Assembly: GCF_021287135.1 (NCBI RefSeq)
Contig: NZ_JAJTBB010000065.1
Coordinates: 39,283-103,282, forward strand
Length of the DNA stretch: 64,000 bases
Direction: 5' to 3'
Origin: Acidovorax sp.
Lineage (GTDB): Bacteria > Pseudomonadota > Gammaproteobacteria > Burkholderiales > Burkholderiaceae_C
Part shown: positions 41,578 through 51,252 of the stretch, piece by piece
How positions within the stretch are numbered: position 1 is the stretch's first letter
Layout: every line of letters starts with the position of its first letter
Notes under the pieces: model-generated
What the model saw: only the letters and a program-made list of their open reading frames with translations
The model's database searches: none
Told to the model about the DNA's origin: nothing
Program-made: the position numbers and the translations under genes

Positions 41578-42918
41578 TTATCGGTCGCGGCGCTCCATGC
41601 GCCGGTTCAGGTTGAGCGCACCCAGCGTGCAGGCCACCCCGGACAGCAGGTACACCGTCACGGCCAGCAGGCCGAACTGGGCCGACAGGTACAAGGCCAC
41701 CAGCGGTGCAAACGCGGCGCCGATGATCCAGGCCAGGTCCGCCGACAGCGCCGCGCCGGTGTAGCGGTACTGGGGCGAGAAGTTGGCGGTGACCGTGCCG
41801 GACGCCTGGCCGTAGGACAGCCCCAGCAGCACAAAGCCCAGCAGCAGGAACATGGTGCTGCCCACCTCGCCCGTGCTCAGCAGCACCGGCGCCATGAAGC
41901 TGAACACCCCGATCAGCACCGCCATGCCCCCCAGCAGCTTGCGCCGGCCCAGGTGGTCCGACAGCCAGCCGGACACCATGATCGCCCCGGCGGCCAGGAA
42001 GGCGCCGACGATCTGCACCGCCAGGATCTGCGTGACGGGCTGCTCCGAATACAGCGTGATCCACGACAGCGGAAACACGGTGACCAGATGGAACAGCGCA
42101 AAGCTGGCCAGCGCTGCAAAAGCCCCCAGCAGCACGTTGCTGCCCTCGTCGCGCACCACGCGGCTCACGGGCACGGGCTGCAGTTCGCGCTCCTGCAACA
42201 GCTCGGCATAGGACTGCCCCACCACCAGGCGCAGCCGGGCAAACAGCGCGACCACGTTCACGGCAAAGGCCACGAAGAACGGATAGCGCCAGCCCCAGGC
42301 CAGGAACTCCTGCACGCTCAGGCTGCTGTACAGATAGGCAAACAGGCTGGCGGCCAGCACAAAGCCCAGCGGGGCGCCCAGCTGCCCGATCATGGCGTAC
42401 CAGCCGCGGCGGTTCTTGGGCGCGGACATGGCCAGCAGCGATGGCAGGCCGTCCCACGAACCGCCCAGCGCCAGCCCCTGGCCGATGCGCAGGACCAGCA
42501 GGGCGACCACCGCCGCCATCCCCGCGTCCTTGTAGCTTGGCAAGAACGCCATCCCCACGGTGCACACGCCCAGCAGGAACAAGGCAATCGTCAGCTTGGT
42601 GCCGCGGCCCCAGCGGCGCTGGATGGCCATGGAAATGGCCGTGCCCACCGGCCGCACGACAAACGCCACCGCCAGCAGGGCAAAAGCCATCAGGGTCCCG
42701 TCCAGGCGCGACAGGAAAGGAAACAGGAACGAAGGAAAGACCAGAACGCAGGCAATCCCGAAGACGAAAAAGTCAAAGTATTCCGACGAGCGCCCGATGA
42801 TCACGCCCACGGCGATCTCGCTGGGGGTCACGTCTTCGTGCGTATCAGCCCGGGACAGGGAGGCGGGGCTTTCTTCAAAGCCGGCCGCAGGGTAGCTGGC
42901 GAAGGCAGGGCTGCTCAT
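41578..42918 (-). CDS. MFS transporter, metabolite:H+ symporter (MHS) type
   Basis: A 446-residue inner-membrane protein with twelve helices. The N-terminus VGVIIGRSSEYFDFFVFGIA has the E-x-x-D-F-F motif of the MHS family, and VVRPVGTAISMAIQRRWGRG the loop 2-3 signature. VLLVLRIGQGLALGGSWDGL and GWLSDHLGRRKLLGG are also present. Related proteins import shikimate, dicarboxylates or proline betaine; the substrate here is unknown. AGGAG precedes the ATG. It is divergent from the cyo operon, 302 bases away. Confidence 0.86.
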   Translation of the reverse strand: MSSPAFASYPAAGFEESPASLSRADTHEDVTPSEIAVGVIIGRSSEYFDFFVFGIACVLVFPSFLFPFLSRLDGTLMAFALLAVAFVVRPVGTAISMAIQRRWGRGTKLTIALFLLGVCTVGMAFLPSYKDAGMAAVVALLVLRIGQGLALGGSWDGLPSLLAMSAPKNRRGWYAMIGQLGAPLGFVLAASLFAYLYSSLSVQEFLAWGWRYPFFVAFAVNVVALFARLRLVVGQSYAELLQERELQPVPVSRVVRDEGSNVLLGAFAALASFALFHLVTVFPLSWITLYSEQPVTQILAVQIVGAFLAAGAIMVSGWLSDHLGRRKLLGGMAVLIGVFSFMAPVLLSTGEVGSTMFLLLGFVLLGLSYGQASGTVTANFSPQYRYTGAALSADLAWIIGAAFAPLVALYLSAQFGLLAVTVYLLSGVACTLGALNLNRRMERRDR

Positions 42919-43220
42919 GAACCGATCTCCTGGTCGTTGTGTGAAAAAGACAACACCGTTCTACACCCAAGCGCAATCCGCCACAAGTGCGGTTTCACTA
43001 TGTCAGTTGCAGGACAACGCCGCAGGACAAGGCTCGAACGGCCCCTGGCGAGCGCCCGGACTTTGACCTTGGACAAAATGTCCCATGGACAAAAAAGCTA
43101 GCGCTATTACATTCGCGGTCACTTCGTTATCCGCGTTTACCCCAGGGGTCGCCCGCGGCTGCCGTGACCGGCCGCCGTGCGGAACCGGCCCTCGACAAGC
43201 GCTCCGATTGCGCAACATCC
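42919..43220. promoter_or_regulatory. 302-bp divergent promoter region between MHS gene and cyoA
   Basis: A TTGACC at 43063-43068 could be a -35. Just downstream is an exact inverted repeat TGTCC-CAT-GGACA (43079-43091) flanked by A-runs on both sides, a plausible operator for cyo control. A fragment agctagcgctatta at 43095-43108 resembles the dispersed repeat. No FNR-type box was found here and no gene is visible. Confidence 0.45.
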
Positions 43221-44282
43221 ATGTCCAAATTCACTCTTTCTCGCGCGCCTGCCTGGCTGGCCGCTGCGGCCGCCGCCGGCGGCTTGGCCGGCTGCAGCAA
43301 AGCTGTCGTCCTGAACCCCGCAGGCGACATCGCCTCGCAACAAGGCCACATGGTCATCCAGGCCACGTTGCTGATGCTCATCATCATCGTGCCGGTCATT
43401 GCCCTGACCCTGTGGTTCGCCTGGAAATACCGCCAGAACAACGGCGCCACGACCGAGGCCGACTATGACCCCGACTGGCACCATTCCACCACGCTGGAGC
43501 TGGTGATCTGGACCGTGCCGCTAATGATCGTCATCGCCCTGGGCGCGCTGACCTGGATCGGCACGCACAAGCTGGACCCCTACCGCCCCCTGGACCGCAT
43601 CTCGTCCACCAAGCCGCTGGATGCGCAATCCACCCCGCTGGTGGTGCAGGTGGTGGCCATGGACTGGAAATGGCTGTTCTTCTACCCCGAACAAGGCATC
43701 GCCACGGTCAACGAACTGGCCGCGCCGGTGGACCGCCCCATCCTGTTCCAGTTGACGGCCACGTCCACGATGAACGCGTTCTATGTGCCGGACCTGGCGG
43801 GCATGATCTACGCGATGCCCGGCATGCAGACCGAGCTGAACGCCGTGATCAACCAGCCCGGTGTGTTCCAGGGCATGGCGTCGCACTACAGCGGCAAAGG
43901 CTTTTCGGGCATGACCTTCAAGTTCCACGGCCTGGCCCAGCAAGACTTTGACCAGTGGGTGGCCGCCGCCCGCGCACAAGGCAAGGCCCTGGACCGCAAG
44001 ACCTACCTGCAGCTGGCCCAGCCCAGCGAGCGCGACCCCGTGCAGCGCTTCGCCAGCGTGGAGGAAGGGCTGTACGACAAGGTGCTCAACCGCTGCGCCG
44101 AGGACGGCAAGATGTGCATGCACCACATGATGGCCATCGACGAGAACGGCGGTGATGCCTACGTGCGCGCCATGGGCCTGAACCTGCCGCAGGACGTGTG
44201 CACCTCGAAGAACGCGGCCCAGGTGGTGGCGAGCCTGGAGGCCCGCCACGCGTCGGCGCGCGGCGCCCACTCCGTCCAATGA
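43221..44282 (+). CDS. cyoA: Ubiquinol oxidase (cytochrome bo3) subunit II
   Basis: A 353-residue quinol oxidase subunit. The N-terminal hydrophobic stretch ends in a lipobox (GGLAGC, Cys about 26). Two membrane helices follow (about 48-75, 92-115), then a cupredoxin domain. NAFYVPDLAGMIYAMPGMQ and YSGKGFSGMTFKFHG are CyoA-specific; the CuA ligands of cytochrome c oxidase subunit II are absent, so the donor is quinol. About 60 C-terminal residues (CAEDGKMCMHHMMAIDENGG) extend beyond the domain and contain Cys, His and Met. It is the first gene of cyoABCD. Confidence 0.93.
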   Translation: MSKFTLSRAPAWLAAAAAAGGLAGCSKAVVLNPAGDIASQQGHMVIQATLLMLIIIVPVIALTLWFAWKYRQNNGATTEADYDPDWHHSTTLELVIWTVPLMIVIALGALTWIGTHKLDPYRPLDRISSTKPLDAQSTPLVVQVVAMDWKWLFFYPEQGIATVNELAAPVDRPILFQLTATSTMNAFYVPDLAGMIYAMPGMQTELNAVINQPGVFQGMASHYSGKGFSGMTFKFHGLAQQDFDQWVAAARAQGKALDRKTYLQLAQPSERDPVQRFASVEEGLYDKVLNRCAEDGKMCMHHMMAIDENGGDAYVRAMGLNLPQDVCTSKNAAQVVASLEARHASARGAHSVQ

Positions 44283-44346
44283 TCCGCCCCTGACCTGCCC
44301 GCCTGGCGCCCGCACCCGTGCGCCGGCAGACTGAAAAAGACTTCCT

Positions 44347-46350
44347 ATGTCCTCCGCACCTGAAACCGCATCCCATTGGGCCTTGGGCCGCATTACCTGG
44401 GACTCCATACCGATGGCGCACGAGCCCATCGTGTTGTGGACTTTTGTCGCCACCTTGCTGGGCGGCCTGGCCGTGATGGCCGCGATCACCAAGTTCCGTC
44501 TGTGGGGCCCGCTGTGGCGCGACTGGATCTGCAGCATCGACCACAAGAAGATCGGGATCATGTACATGATCCTGGGCCTGGTGATGCTGCTGCGCGGCTT
44601 TGCCGACGCCGTGATGATGCGCCTGCAGCAGGCCATGGCCTTTGGCGACCACCTGGGCTACCTGCCGCCGCACCACTACGACCAGATCTTCACCGCGCAC
44701 GGCGTGATCATGATCTTCTTCGTGGCCATGCCGCTGGTCACCGGGCTCATGAACTACCTCGTGCCGCTGCAGATCGGCGCACGCGACGTGTCGTTTCCGT
44801 TCCTGAACAACTTCAGCTTCTGGATGACCACGGCGGGCGCGATCCTGGTGATGGTGTCGCTGTTTCTGGGCGAGTTCTCCACCTCCGGCTGGCTGGCGCT
44901 GTCCAACCTGGGCGCGCAGGATCCGGGCGTGGGTCTGGACTACTACATCTGGGCACTGCAGATCGCGGGGGTGGGCACCACGCTGTCGGGCATCAACCTG
45001 ATCGTCACCATCATCAAGATGCGCGCCCCCGGCATGAACCTGATGCGCATGCCCGTCTTCACCTGGACGGCCCTGTGCACCAACGCGCTGATCGTGGCGT
45101 CGTTCCCCGTGCTGACCGCGGCCCTGGTGCTGATGTCGCTGGACCGCTATGTCGGCACCAACTTCTTCACGAACGACCTGGGCGGCAACGCCATGCTGTA
45201 CGTGAACCTGATCTGGATCTGGGGCCACCCGGAGGTGTACATCCTGATCCTGCCCTGCTTCGGCATCTTCTCGGAAGTGGTGGCCACGTTCTGCAAGAAG
45301 CGCCTGTTCGGCTACACCTCCATGGTGTACGCCACGGTGGTGATCACCATCCTGTCGTACCTGGTGTGGCTGCACCACTTCTTCACCATGGGCTCGGGCG
45401 CCAGCGTGAACACCTTCTTCGGCATCACCACGATGATCATCTCGATCCCCACGGGCGCGAAGATCTTCAACTGGCTGTTCACCATGTACAAGGGCCGCAT
45501 CCGCTTCGAGTTGCCCATGATGTGGACCGTGGCCTTCATGGTGACGTTCGCCATCGGCGGCATGACCGGCGTGCTGCTGGCCGTGCCCCCGGCCGACTTC
45601 GTGCTGCACAACAGCCTGTTCCTGATCGCTCACTTCCACAACGTGATCATCGGCGGCGTGCTGTTCGGCCTGTTCGCCGGCATCAACTACTGGTTCCCCA
45701 AGGCCTTCGGCTACAAGCTGGACCGCACCTGGGGCGTGCGCTCGTTCTGGCTGTGGGTCGTCGGGTTCTGGGTGGCGTTCGCGCCGCTGTATGTGCTGGG
45801 CCTCATGGGCGTGACGCGCCGGGTGAGCCACTTTGAAGACCCTTCGCTGCAGATCTGGTTCATCATCGCCGCCATTGGCGCCGCGCTGATTGCCGCCGGC
45901 ATCGCCTGCTTCCTGATCCAGCTGGTGGTGAGCTACCTGAAGCGCGACCAGTTGCGCGACGTGACGGGCGACCCCTGGGACGCCCGCACGCTGGAGTGGT
46001 CCACCTCGTCGCCCCCGCCGGACTACAACTTCGCGTTCACGCCCGTGGTGCATGAGATCGACGCGTGGTGGGACATGAAGAAGCACGGCTACCAGCGCCC
46101 GCTGGGCGGCTTTGCCTCCATCCACATGCCGGCCAACACCGGTTCTGGCGCGGTGATCTCGGCCCTGTCGCTGGTCCTCGGCTTTGCCCTGATCTGGCAC
46201 ATGTGGCTGCTTGCCGGCGCGTCCTTCGCCGTGCTGCTGCTGGCCGCCATCGTTCACACGTTCAACTACCAGCGTGACTTCTACATCCCCGCGTCCGAAG
46301 TGGCCGCCTCCGAAGAAGCCCGCACTCTCCAACTGGCCCGCCATGTCTGA
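44347..46350 (+). CDS. cyoB: Ubiquinol oxidase (cytochrome bo3) subunit I
   Basis: A 667-residue heme-copper oxidase catalytic subunit with about 15 membrane helices, near the E. coli length of 663. [15 protein letters not shown] has the low-spin heme His. [17 protein letters not shown] carries the CuB His and cross-linked Tyr, and WLHHFFTMG the two further CuB His. [13 protein letters not shown] contains heme ligands. It reduces oxygen to water and pumps protons. It overlaps cyoC by eight bases. Confidence 0.96.
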   Translation: MSSAPETASHWALGRITWDSIPMAHEPIVLWTFVATLLGGLAVMAAITKFRLWGPLWRDWICSIDHKKIGIMYMILGLVMLLRGFADAVMMRLQQAMAFGDHLGYLPPHHYDQIFTAHGVIMIFFVAMPLVTGLMNYLVPLQIGARDVSFPFLNNFSFWMTTAGAILVMVSLFLGEFSTSGWLALSNLGAQDPGVGLDYYIWALQIAGVGTTLSGINLIVTIIKMRAPGMNLMRMPVFTWTALCTNALIVASFPVLTAALVLMSLDRYVGTNFFTNDLGGNAMLYVNLIWIWGHPEVYILILPCFGIFSEVVATFCKKRLFGYTSMVYATVVITILSYLVWLHHFFTMGSGASVNTFFGITTMIISIPTGAKIFNWLFTMYKGRIRFELPMMWTVAFMVTFAIGGMTGVLLAVPPADFVLHNSLFLIAHFHNVIIGGVLFGLFAGINYWFPKAFGYKLDRTWGVRSFWLWVVGFWVAFAPLYVLGLMGVTRRVSHFEDPSLQIWFIIAAIGAALIAAGIACFLIQLVVSYLKRDQLRDVTGDPWDARTLEWSTSSPPPDYNFAFTPVVHEIDAWWDMKKHGYQRPLGGFASIHMPANTGSGAVISALSLVLGFALIWHMWLLAGASFAVLLLAAIVHTFNYQRDFYIPASEVAASEEARTLQLARHV

Positions 46351-46978
46351 ACACAGCCTTCACGCCAGCGCCGCCGCCGGCGCCCTGCCCGGCCGCGCAT
46401 ACCACCTCGCGCACGAGCCCCATCCTGAAAACGGCACCGCCCTGGGTTTCTGGCTCTACCTGATGAGCGACTGCCTCATCTTCGCAGCCCTGTTCGCCAC
46501 CTATGGCGTGCTGGGCCGCAGCTACGCGGCCGGCCCCACCGGCGCACAGCTGTTCGACCTGCCCCTGGTGGCCCTCAACACGGCATTCCTGCTGCTGTCG
46601 TCCATCACCTTCGGCTTCGCCATGCTGCGCAAGCAGCTGGGCGACGTGCGCGGCACGCTGCTGTGGCTGGCCGTCACCGGTGCATTCGGCCTGTGCTTCC
46701 TGGGCTTGGAGCTGTACGAGTTCAGCCACCTGATCCACGAAGGCGCGGGCCCGCAGCGCAGCGCCTTCCTGTCGGCGTTCTTCACGCTGGTGGGCACCCA
46801 CGGGCTGCACGTCACCTTCGGCCTGGTCTGGCTTGTGGTGCTCATGCTCCAGATCGGCCGGCACGGCCTCATCCATGAGAACCAGCGCCGCCTGATGTGC
46901 CTGTCGATGTTCTGGCACTTTCTGGACGTGGTCTGGATCGGCGTCTTCACCTTTGTGTACCTGATGGGAGTGCTGTAA
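46343..46978 (+). CDS. cyoC: Ubiquinol oxidase subunit III
   Basis: A 211-residue five-helix subunit III of the heme-copper oxidase: [63 protein letters not shown] and [18 protein letters not shown]. It stabilises subunit I. The start lies inside the end of cyoB and its TAA abuts the cyoD ATG. Confidence 0.94.
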   Translation: MSEHSLHASAAAGALPGRAYHLAHEPHPENGTALGFWLYLMSDCLIFAALFATYGVLGRSYAAGPTGAQLFDLPLVALNTAFLLLSSITFGFAMLRKQLGDVRGTLLWLAVTGAFGLCFLGLELYEFSHLIHEGAGPQRSAFLSAFFTLVGTHGLHVTFGLVWLVVLMLQIGRHGLIHENQRRLMCLSMFWHFLDVVWIGVFTFVYLMGVL

Positions 46979-47410
46979 ATGAGCGCACACGACACACACG
47001 CACACCACACCGGCCACGGTGACCATGGCGACCACCACAACGCTGCCGTGGGGCCACACAGCAGCCTGCGCGACTACACCATCGGTTTCGTGCTCTCGGT
47101 CATCCTCACCGCCATTCCCTTCTGGCTGGTCATGGCCAAGGTGATTGCCGACCGCAACACCGCCGTGCTGGTGCTGGGCGCCTTCGCGGTGGTGCAGATC
47201 CTGGTGCACATGGTCTACTTCCTGCACATGAACGGTAAGGTCGAAAGCGGCTGGACGCTGCTGTCCACTGTCTTCACCGTGGTGTTCGTGGCCATCGGGA
47301 TCAGCGGCACGCTGTGGGTGATGTTCCACATGAACGCCAACATGATGCCCGAGCACCCCGCCGCCGCGCAGCCGGCGGCGCATGAGGCCGCGGGGCACGC
47401 CACGCCTTGA
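46979..47410 (+). CDS. cyoD: Ubiquinol oxidase subunit IV
   Basis: A 143-residue subunit IV with three helices (YTIGFVLSVILTAIPFWLVM, VLVLGAFAVVQILVHMVYFLHM, LLSTVFTVVFVAIGISGTLWVMFHMN). The first 25 residues are very His/Asp-rich (HDTHAHHTGHGDHGDHH), unusual in this family and possibly metal-binding. No cyoE (heme O synthase) follows; the next gene encodes a SURF1 protein starting in the overlap TTGA. Confidence 0.92.
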   Translation: MSAHDTHAHHTGHGDHGDHHNAAVGPHSSLRDYTIGFVLSVILTAIPFWLVMAKVIADRNTAVLVLGAFAVVQILVHMVYFLHMNGKVESGWTLLSTVFTVVFVAIGISGTLWVMFHMNANMMPEHPAAAQPAAHEAAGHATP

Positions 47411-48222
47411 CCGCCGGCGCGCCCCCCCGCGCTCCTGGCACACCGCCCGCCCGGCGGCTGCGCCAGGCGGTGCTCGCCGTTGTGGGCACCGCGTTGTTCC
47501 TGGTGTTTGTGGCGCTGGGCACCTGGCAAGTCGAACGGCGCACCTGGAAGCTGGCGCTCATCGAGCGTGTCGAGCAACGCGTGCACGGCGCCCCGGTTCC
47601 CCTGCCCCCCTCCGCTGAATGGCAGCAGATCACCGCCCCGCAGCATGAATACCTGCCCGTGACCCTGCACGGCCGGTGGCTGCCGGGCAAGACGGTGCTC
47701 ACGCAGGCGGTCACGGAGCTGGGCGCTGGCTTCTGGGTCCTTTCGGCCCTGGAGCAGAACGATGGCACCCAGGTGCTGGTCAACCGCGGTTTTGTGCCCG
47801 CTGCGCAACGGGCGCAATGGCAGGACGGGCCGCCTCCTGCGTCGCCAGAGGCCGGCGCCACCGTGCGCGGGCTGTTACGCATGACGGAGCCGGGCGGCGG
47901 CTTCCTGCGCGCCAACGATCCCGCGGCGCAGCGTTGGCATTCGCGCGATGTGGCAGCCATCGGCCGTGCGCTGGGGCTGCCCCGGCCCGCCCCCTTCTTT
48001 GTGGATGCAGACCTGCCCGGCCCCGGGCGTGAAGCGGCCACTGCGGGGGCCAGCGCCTCCTGGCCGCGGGCCGGCATGACGGTGGTGCAATTCCACAACA
48101 GCCATCTGGTCTATGCGCTCACGTGGTACGGGCTGGCGCTCATGGTTGCCGCAGGCGGCTGGTATGTGGCACGCTATGAGCGCCGCCAAGGCGGCAAGCC
48201 TCCGCACAGCCCGCTTTCATGA
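47407..48222 (+). CDS. SURF1 family cytochrome oxidase assembly protein
   Basis: A 271-residue inner-membrane protein with two helices near the ends (AVLAVVGTALFLVFVALGTW and LTWYGLALMVAAGGWYVARYE) around a periplasmic domain, as in SURF1/Shy1. GTWQVERRTWKLALIERV, LVNRGFVP and HLVYALTWYGLA are family signatures. SURF1 helps insert heme into subunit I of oxidases. The start is a TTG whose bases overlap the cyoD TGA; no in-frame ATG is close enough. Its place after cyoD implies assembly of this quinol oxidase. The next gene overlaps by four bases. Confidence 0.9.
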   Translation: MTAGAPPRAPGTPPARRLRQAVLAVVGTALFLVFVALGTWQVERRTWKLALIERVEQRVHGAPVPLPPSAEWQQITAPQHEYLPVTLHGRWLPGKTVLTQAVTELGAGFWVLSALEQNDGTQVLVNRGFVPAAQRAQWQDGPPPASPEAGATVRGLLRMTEPGGGFLRANDPAAQRWHSRDVAAIGRALGLPRPAPFFVDADLPGPGREAATAGASASWPRAGMTVVQFHNSHLVYALTWYGLALMVAAGGWYVARYERRQGGKPPHSPLS

Positions 48223-49550
48223 CCCCTCCTCCCCGCGCAGATTCCCCGCCCGCCCAGCAGCAACGAAGCCCGCGCGCCGCGGATGCGACGGCCGGGCTCA
48301 AAAACCTCCAGCAGCTGATCCAGCTGCGCTGGATTGCCGTGGTGGGCCAGGTGTTCACCATCGAGGCGGCGCACTACAGCCTGCAGCTCACCCTGCCGCT
48401 GCGCGAGATGCTGATGGTGGTGGGCTGCCTGGCGCTGTACAACGTGGTGAGCATGCTGCGCCTGCGCACCGGCGTGGCAGTGCGCAATGTCGAGCTATTC
48501 CTGGCCTTGCTGATCGACGTGGCCGTGCTCACCGTGCAGCTGTACCTCAGTGGCGGCACCACCAATCCGTTCGTTTTCCTCTACCTGCTGCAGATCACGC
48601 TCGGGGCTGTGCTGCTGCGGGGGGGCTACATCTGGTCCATCGTCGTCATCACGCTGCTGTGCTTTGGCGTGCTGGCCACGCACCACCTGCCCCTGGAGCT
48701 GCCGCAGGACCTGCACCAGGGCCTGTCCAGCCTGTATGTCATGGGCCTGCTGGTGTGCTTCGCGCTCAACGCCACGCTGGTGGTGGTGTTCATCACGCGC
48801 ATCAGCCTGAACCTGCGCGAACGCGATGCACGGCTGGCCGCCGCACGCCGGCGGCGCGTGGAAGAAGAGCACATCGTGCGCATGGGCCTGCTGGCCTCGG
48901 GGGCGGCGCACGAACTGGGCACGCCGCTGTCCACCCTGGCGGTGATCCTGGGCGACTGGCAGCATGACAAGGGCTTGGCAGCCTCGCCGGCGCTGCAGGA
49001 AGACATTGCGGAGATGCAGGTCCAGGTGCAGCGCTGCAAAGGCATCGTCAGCGGCATCCTGATGTCGGCCGGAGAAGCCCGCGGCGAGGAATCGGTGCAG
49101 ACCACCGTGCGCACCTTTCTCGACGCCCTGGCGCAGGAATGGCGCGGCACCCGCTCCCTGGCGGAATTCGCATACGACAACCAGTTTGGCACCGACCTGC
49201 CCATGGTGTCGGACACCACGCTCAAGCAAATGGTTTTCAACGTGTTGGACAATGCGCGCGATGCCTCGCCAGGGTGGGTCCGCCTGGCCGTCACGCGCGA
49301 TGCCGACATGCTGGACATCACCGTGACGGACGCCGGTCCCGGCTTTGCGCCTGAAATGCTCGCCCAGCTGGGCACGCCCTACCAGTCCACCAAGAAGCAG
49401 CCCGGCCGCGGGCTGGGCCTGTACCTCGTGCTCAACGTGGCGCGCACCCTGGGGGGCAGCGTGGCAGCCCGCAACCGCCCCGAGGGCGGTGCACAGGTTT
49501 CCATCCGGCTGCCCCTGGCGGCCATTGCCCTGCCGGGCACCAGAGGCTGA
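48219..49550 (+). CDS. regB: RegB/PrrB-like redox sensor histidine kinase
   Basis: A 443-residue membrane kinase with six helices (about 38-195). Between helices 3 and 4 is GGTTNPFVFLYLLQ, the conserved quinone-sensing motif of RegB. The phosphoacceptor box is GAAHELGTPLSTLAV. A Cys in VQVQRCKGIVSGIL corresponds in position to the redox-active Cys of RegB. The ATPase region has NVLDNARDASPG (N box), DAGPGFAPEML and GRGLGLYLVLNVART. It probably adjusts respiration to redox state, phosphorylating the regulator encoded next. The start overlaps the SURF1 gene. Confidence 0.88.
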   Translation: MTPPPRADSPPAQQQRSPRAADATAGLKNLQQLIQLRWIAVVGQVFTIEAAHYSLQLTLPLREMLMVVGCLALYNVVSMLRLRTGVAVRNVELFLALLIDVAVLTVQLYLSGGTTNPFVFLYLLQITLGAVLLRGGYIWSIVVITLLCFGVLATHHLPLELPQDLHQGLSSLYVMGLLVCFALNATLVVVFITRISLNLRERDARLAAARRRRVEEEHIVRMGLLASGAAHELGTPLSTLAVILGDWQHDKGLAASPALQEDIAEMQVQVQRCKGIVSGILMSAGEARGEESVQTTVRTFLDALAQEWRGTRSLAEFAYDNQFGTDLPMVSDTTLKQMVFNVLDNARDASPGWVRLAVTRDADMLDITVTDAGPGFAPEMLAQLGTPYQSTKKQPGRGLGLYLVLNVARTLGGSVAARNRPEGGAQVSIRLPLAAIALPGTRG

Positions 49551-49570
49551 GAAGAGTCCGTTCGCACACC

Positions 49571-50128
49571 ATGGATACCGACATCGACGAAGACGAAGAC
49601 GAACGCCTGCTGCTCATCGTGGAGGACGATGAGGCGTTTGCGCGCACGCTCACCCGCTCGTTCGAGCGGCGCGGCTACCGGGTGGTGCGGGCCGCCAGTC
49701 TGCCCGAGGTCGATGCCGTGCTCGCCGCGCACGCGCCGGGCTATGCGGTCGTGGACTTGAAGCTCAAGGGCGAAGCCTCGGGCCTGGCCTGCGTGCAGCG
49801 GCTGCATGCCGCCGACGACGACATGCTCATCGTGGTGCTCACGGGGTTTGCCAGCATTGCCACGGCCGTGGAAGCCGTGAAGCTGGGGGCCTGCCACTAC
49901 CTGGCCAAGCCGTCCAACACCGACGACATCGAGGCGGCCTTCGGCCTTCGCGCCGGCAACACCGAGGTGGAGCTGACCAACCGCTCCAGCTCCATCAAGA
50001 CCCTGGAGTGGGAGCGCATCAACGAGGTGCTGGCCGAGACGGGCTTCAACTTGTCCGAGGCCGCGCGCCGCCTGGGCATGCACCGGCGCACACTCATGCG
50101 CAAGCTCGACAAGAAGCAGGTGCGGTAA
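49571..50128 (+). CDS. regA: RegA/PrrA-like response regulator
   Basis: A 185-residue response regulator. The receiver (about 12-125) has LLIVEDDEAF, the phosphoacceptor in YAVVDLKLKG, LTGFASIATAVEA and the Lys in YLAKPSNTDD. The C-terminal Fis-type HTH reads LEWERINEVLAETGFNLSEA then ARRLGMHRRTLMRKL, the near-invariant RegA/PrrA/ActR helix. The N-terminus is unusually acidic (MDTDIDEDEDERLL). It follows the kinase by 20 bases and the cyo-SURF1 genes on the same strand, which suggests control of terminal oxidases. Confidence 0.9.
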   Translation: MDTDIDEDEDERLLLIVEDDEAFARTLTRSFERRGYRVVRAASLPEVDAVLAAHAPGYAVVDLKLKGEASGLACVQRLHAADDDMLIVVLTGFASIATAVEAVKLGACHYLAKPSNTDDIEAAFGLRAGNTEVELTNRSSSIKTLEWERINEVLAETGFNLSEAARRLGMHRRTLMRKLDKKQVR

Positions 50129-50170
50129 CACCGCGGCGGGGGCCACTCCCGGCCGCGCCAGCGGCGCGCG

Positions 50171-51160
50171 TCAGGCGCCCGCCGGCACCTCGTGGGCCAT
50201 CTGGCGCTCGAAGGCGCGAAGCCGCTTGTAGATGGAGATCTGCTCCACCACGGTGCTCCAGTTGAGCACCAGGAACTGGAACGACTCGAGCACCTTGTCA
50301 AAGGCGCGGGCGATCTGCTGCATCACCCCCAGCGTGATCGCGCCGGCAATCAGCGTGGGGCCGAGGGCCACCAGCGGCACCAGCACGCTCACCTGCAGGT
50401 ACGACCACTTCACCACGTCGAAGTACAGGTAGTGGAAGAACAGCCGAAAGTAATTGCGCCGCACGCTGGCAAACAGTTCGGCCGCCGTGGGCGGCGTGGC
50501 GCGGGACGGGTCGTCCTCCCCCAGCACCAGTTCCTTGCGGTAGGCGGCCTCCACGCGCTGGTTGTGGAACTCCAGCCCCGGCAGCTTCACGCCCACCCCC
50601 GCCAGCAGCAGCGTGCCGCCCAGGGACCACACCAGCGCCACCCAGACCAGGGCATGCGGCACGGCCCCCAGCAAGGGCAGCCCGGTCACCTTCTCCGAGA
50701 GCGTCCACAGCACGGGCAGAAAGGCCGCCAGCGTCATCAGGCTGCGCATGAAGCTCAAGCCCAGGTCCTCCATGGTGCGCGCGAACCGCATGGTGTCCTC
50801 CTGCACGCGCTGGGCCGCGCCCTCGATATGGCGCAGCCGCGGCCAGGCGGCCATGTAGTGCTCGTTCATGGCCTGCCGCCAGCGAAAGATGTAGTGTTTG
50901 CTGAAGAAGTCCACCAGCACCGCGGTGGTCACATACACCATGGCAATGCGCGCAAAGGTAGAAAGCTGGCCCCAGAACTGCGCCGCCGTGATGGCGCCCG
51001 GCTTGCCCAGCGCTTCCTGGATGAGGTCGTAAAAGCTACCGAACCAGTCGTTGATCTGCACGTCCAGCTCCACACGGTAGCCGGTGGCCAGGAGGATGAC
51101 CGCAGAGCCCGCAAGGGACCAGGCCCACCAGCGGCGGGCAAAGAAGAAAGACTTGAACAT
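50171..51160 (-). CDS. sbmA: SbmA/BacA-like peptide antibiotic transporter
   Basis: A 329-residue inner-membrane protein very similar to E. coli SbmA over its length: VQINDWFGSFYDLIQEAL, FRWRQAMNEHYMAAWPRLRH, IEGAAQRVQEDTMRFARTME, PGLEFHNQRVEAAYRKELV and SIYKRLRAFERQM. SbmA is about 406 residues; this one lacks roughly the first 75, including the first helix, yet no frameshift is evident upstream, so it is a naturally short form. The family imports antimicrobial peptides and thiazole-containing compounds, driven by proton gradient. It sits after the DUF3592-ankyrin gene on the same strand. Confidence 0.85.
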   Translation of the reverse strand: MFKSFFFARRWWAWSLAGSAVILLATGYRVELDVQINDWFGSFYDLIQEALGKPGAITAAQFWGQLSTFARIAMVYVTTAVLVDFFSKHYIFRWRQAMNEHYMAAWPRLRHIEGAAQRVQEDTMRFARTMEDLGLSFMRSLMTLAAFLPVLWTLSEKVTGLPLLGAVPHALVWVALVWSLGGTLLLAGVGVKLPGLEFHNQRVEAAYRKELVLGEDDPSRATPPTAAELFASVRRNYFRLFFHYLYFDVVKWSYLQVSVLVPLVALGPTLIAGAITLGVMQQIARAFDKVLESFQFLVLNWSTVVEQISIYKRLRAFERQMAHEVPAGA

Positions 51161-51252
51161 CGGACACCGGGTTGTTGTTGTGCTTTTGGCAGGTTCTGAT
51201 TCGGGACTGCCTTGATGGTTCCGGCACGCGCCGGCACTGCGGCGGGCCCGCC

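Noticed and set aside
42919-43220. FNR box controlling cyo
   Set aside because: No TTGAT-N4-ATCAA match in the cyo promoter region.
44086-46344. Open frame of about 750 codons opposite cyoA-cyoB
   Set aside because: Antisense shadow of cyoB; composition is His/Gln/Arg-rich with no domain.
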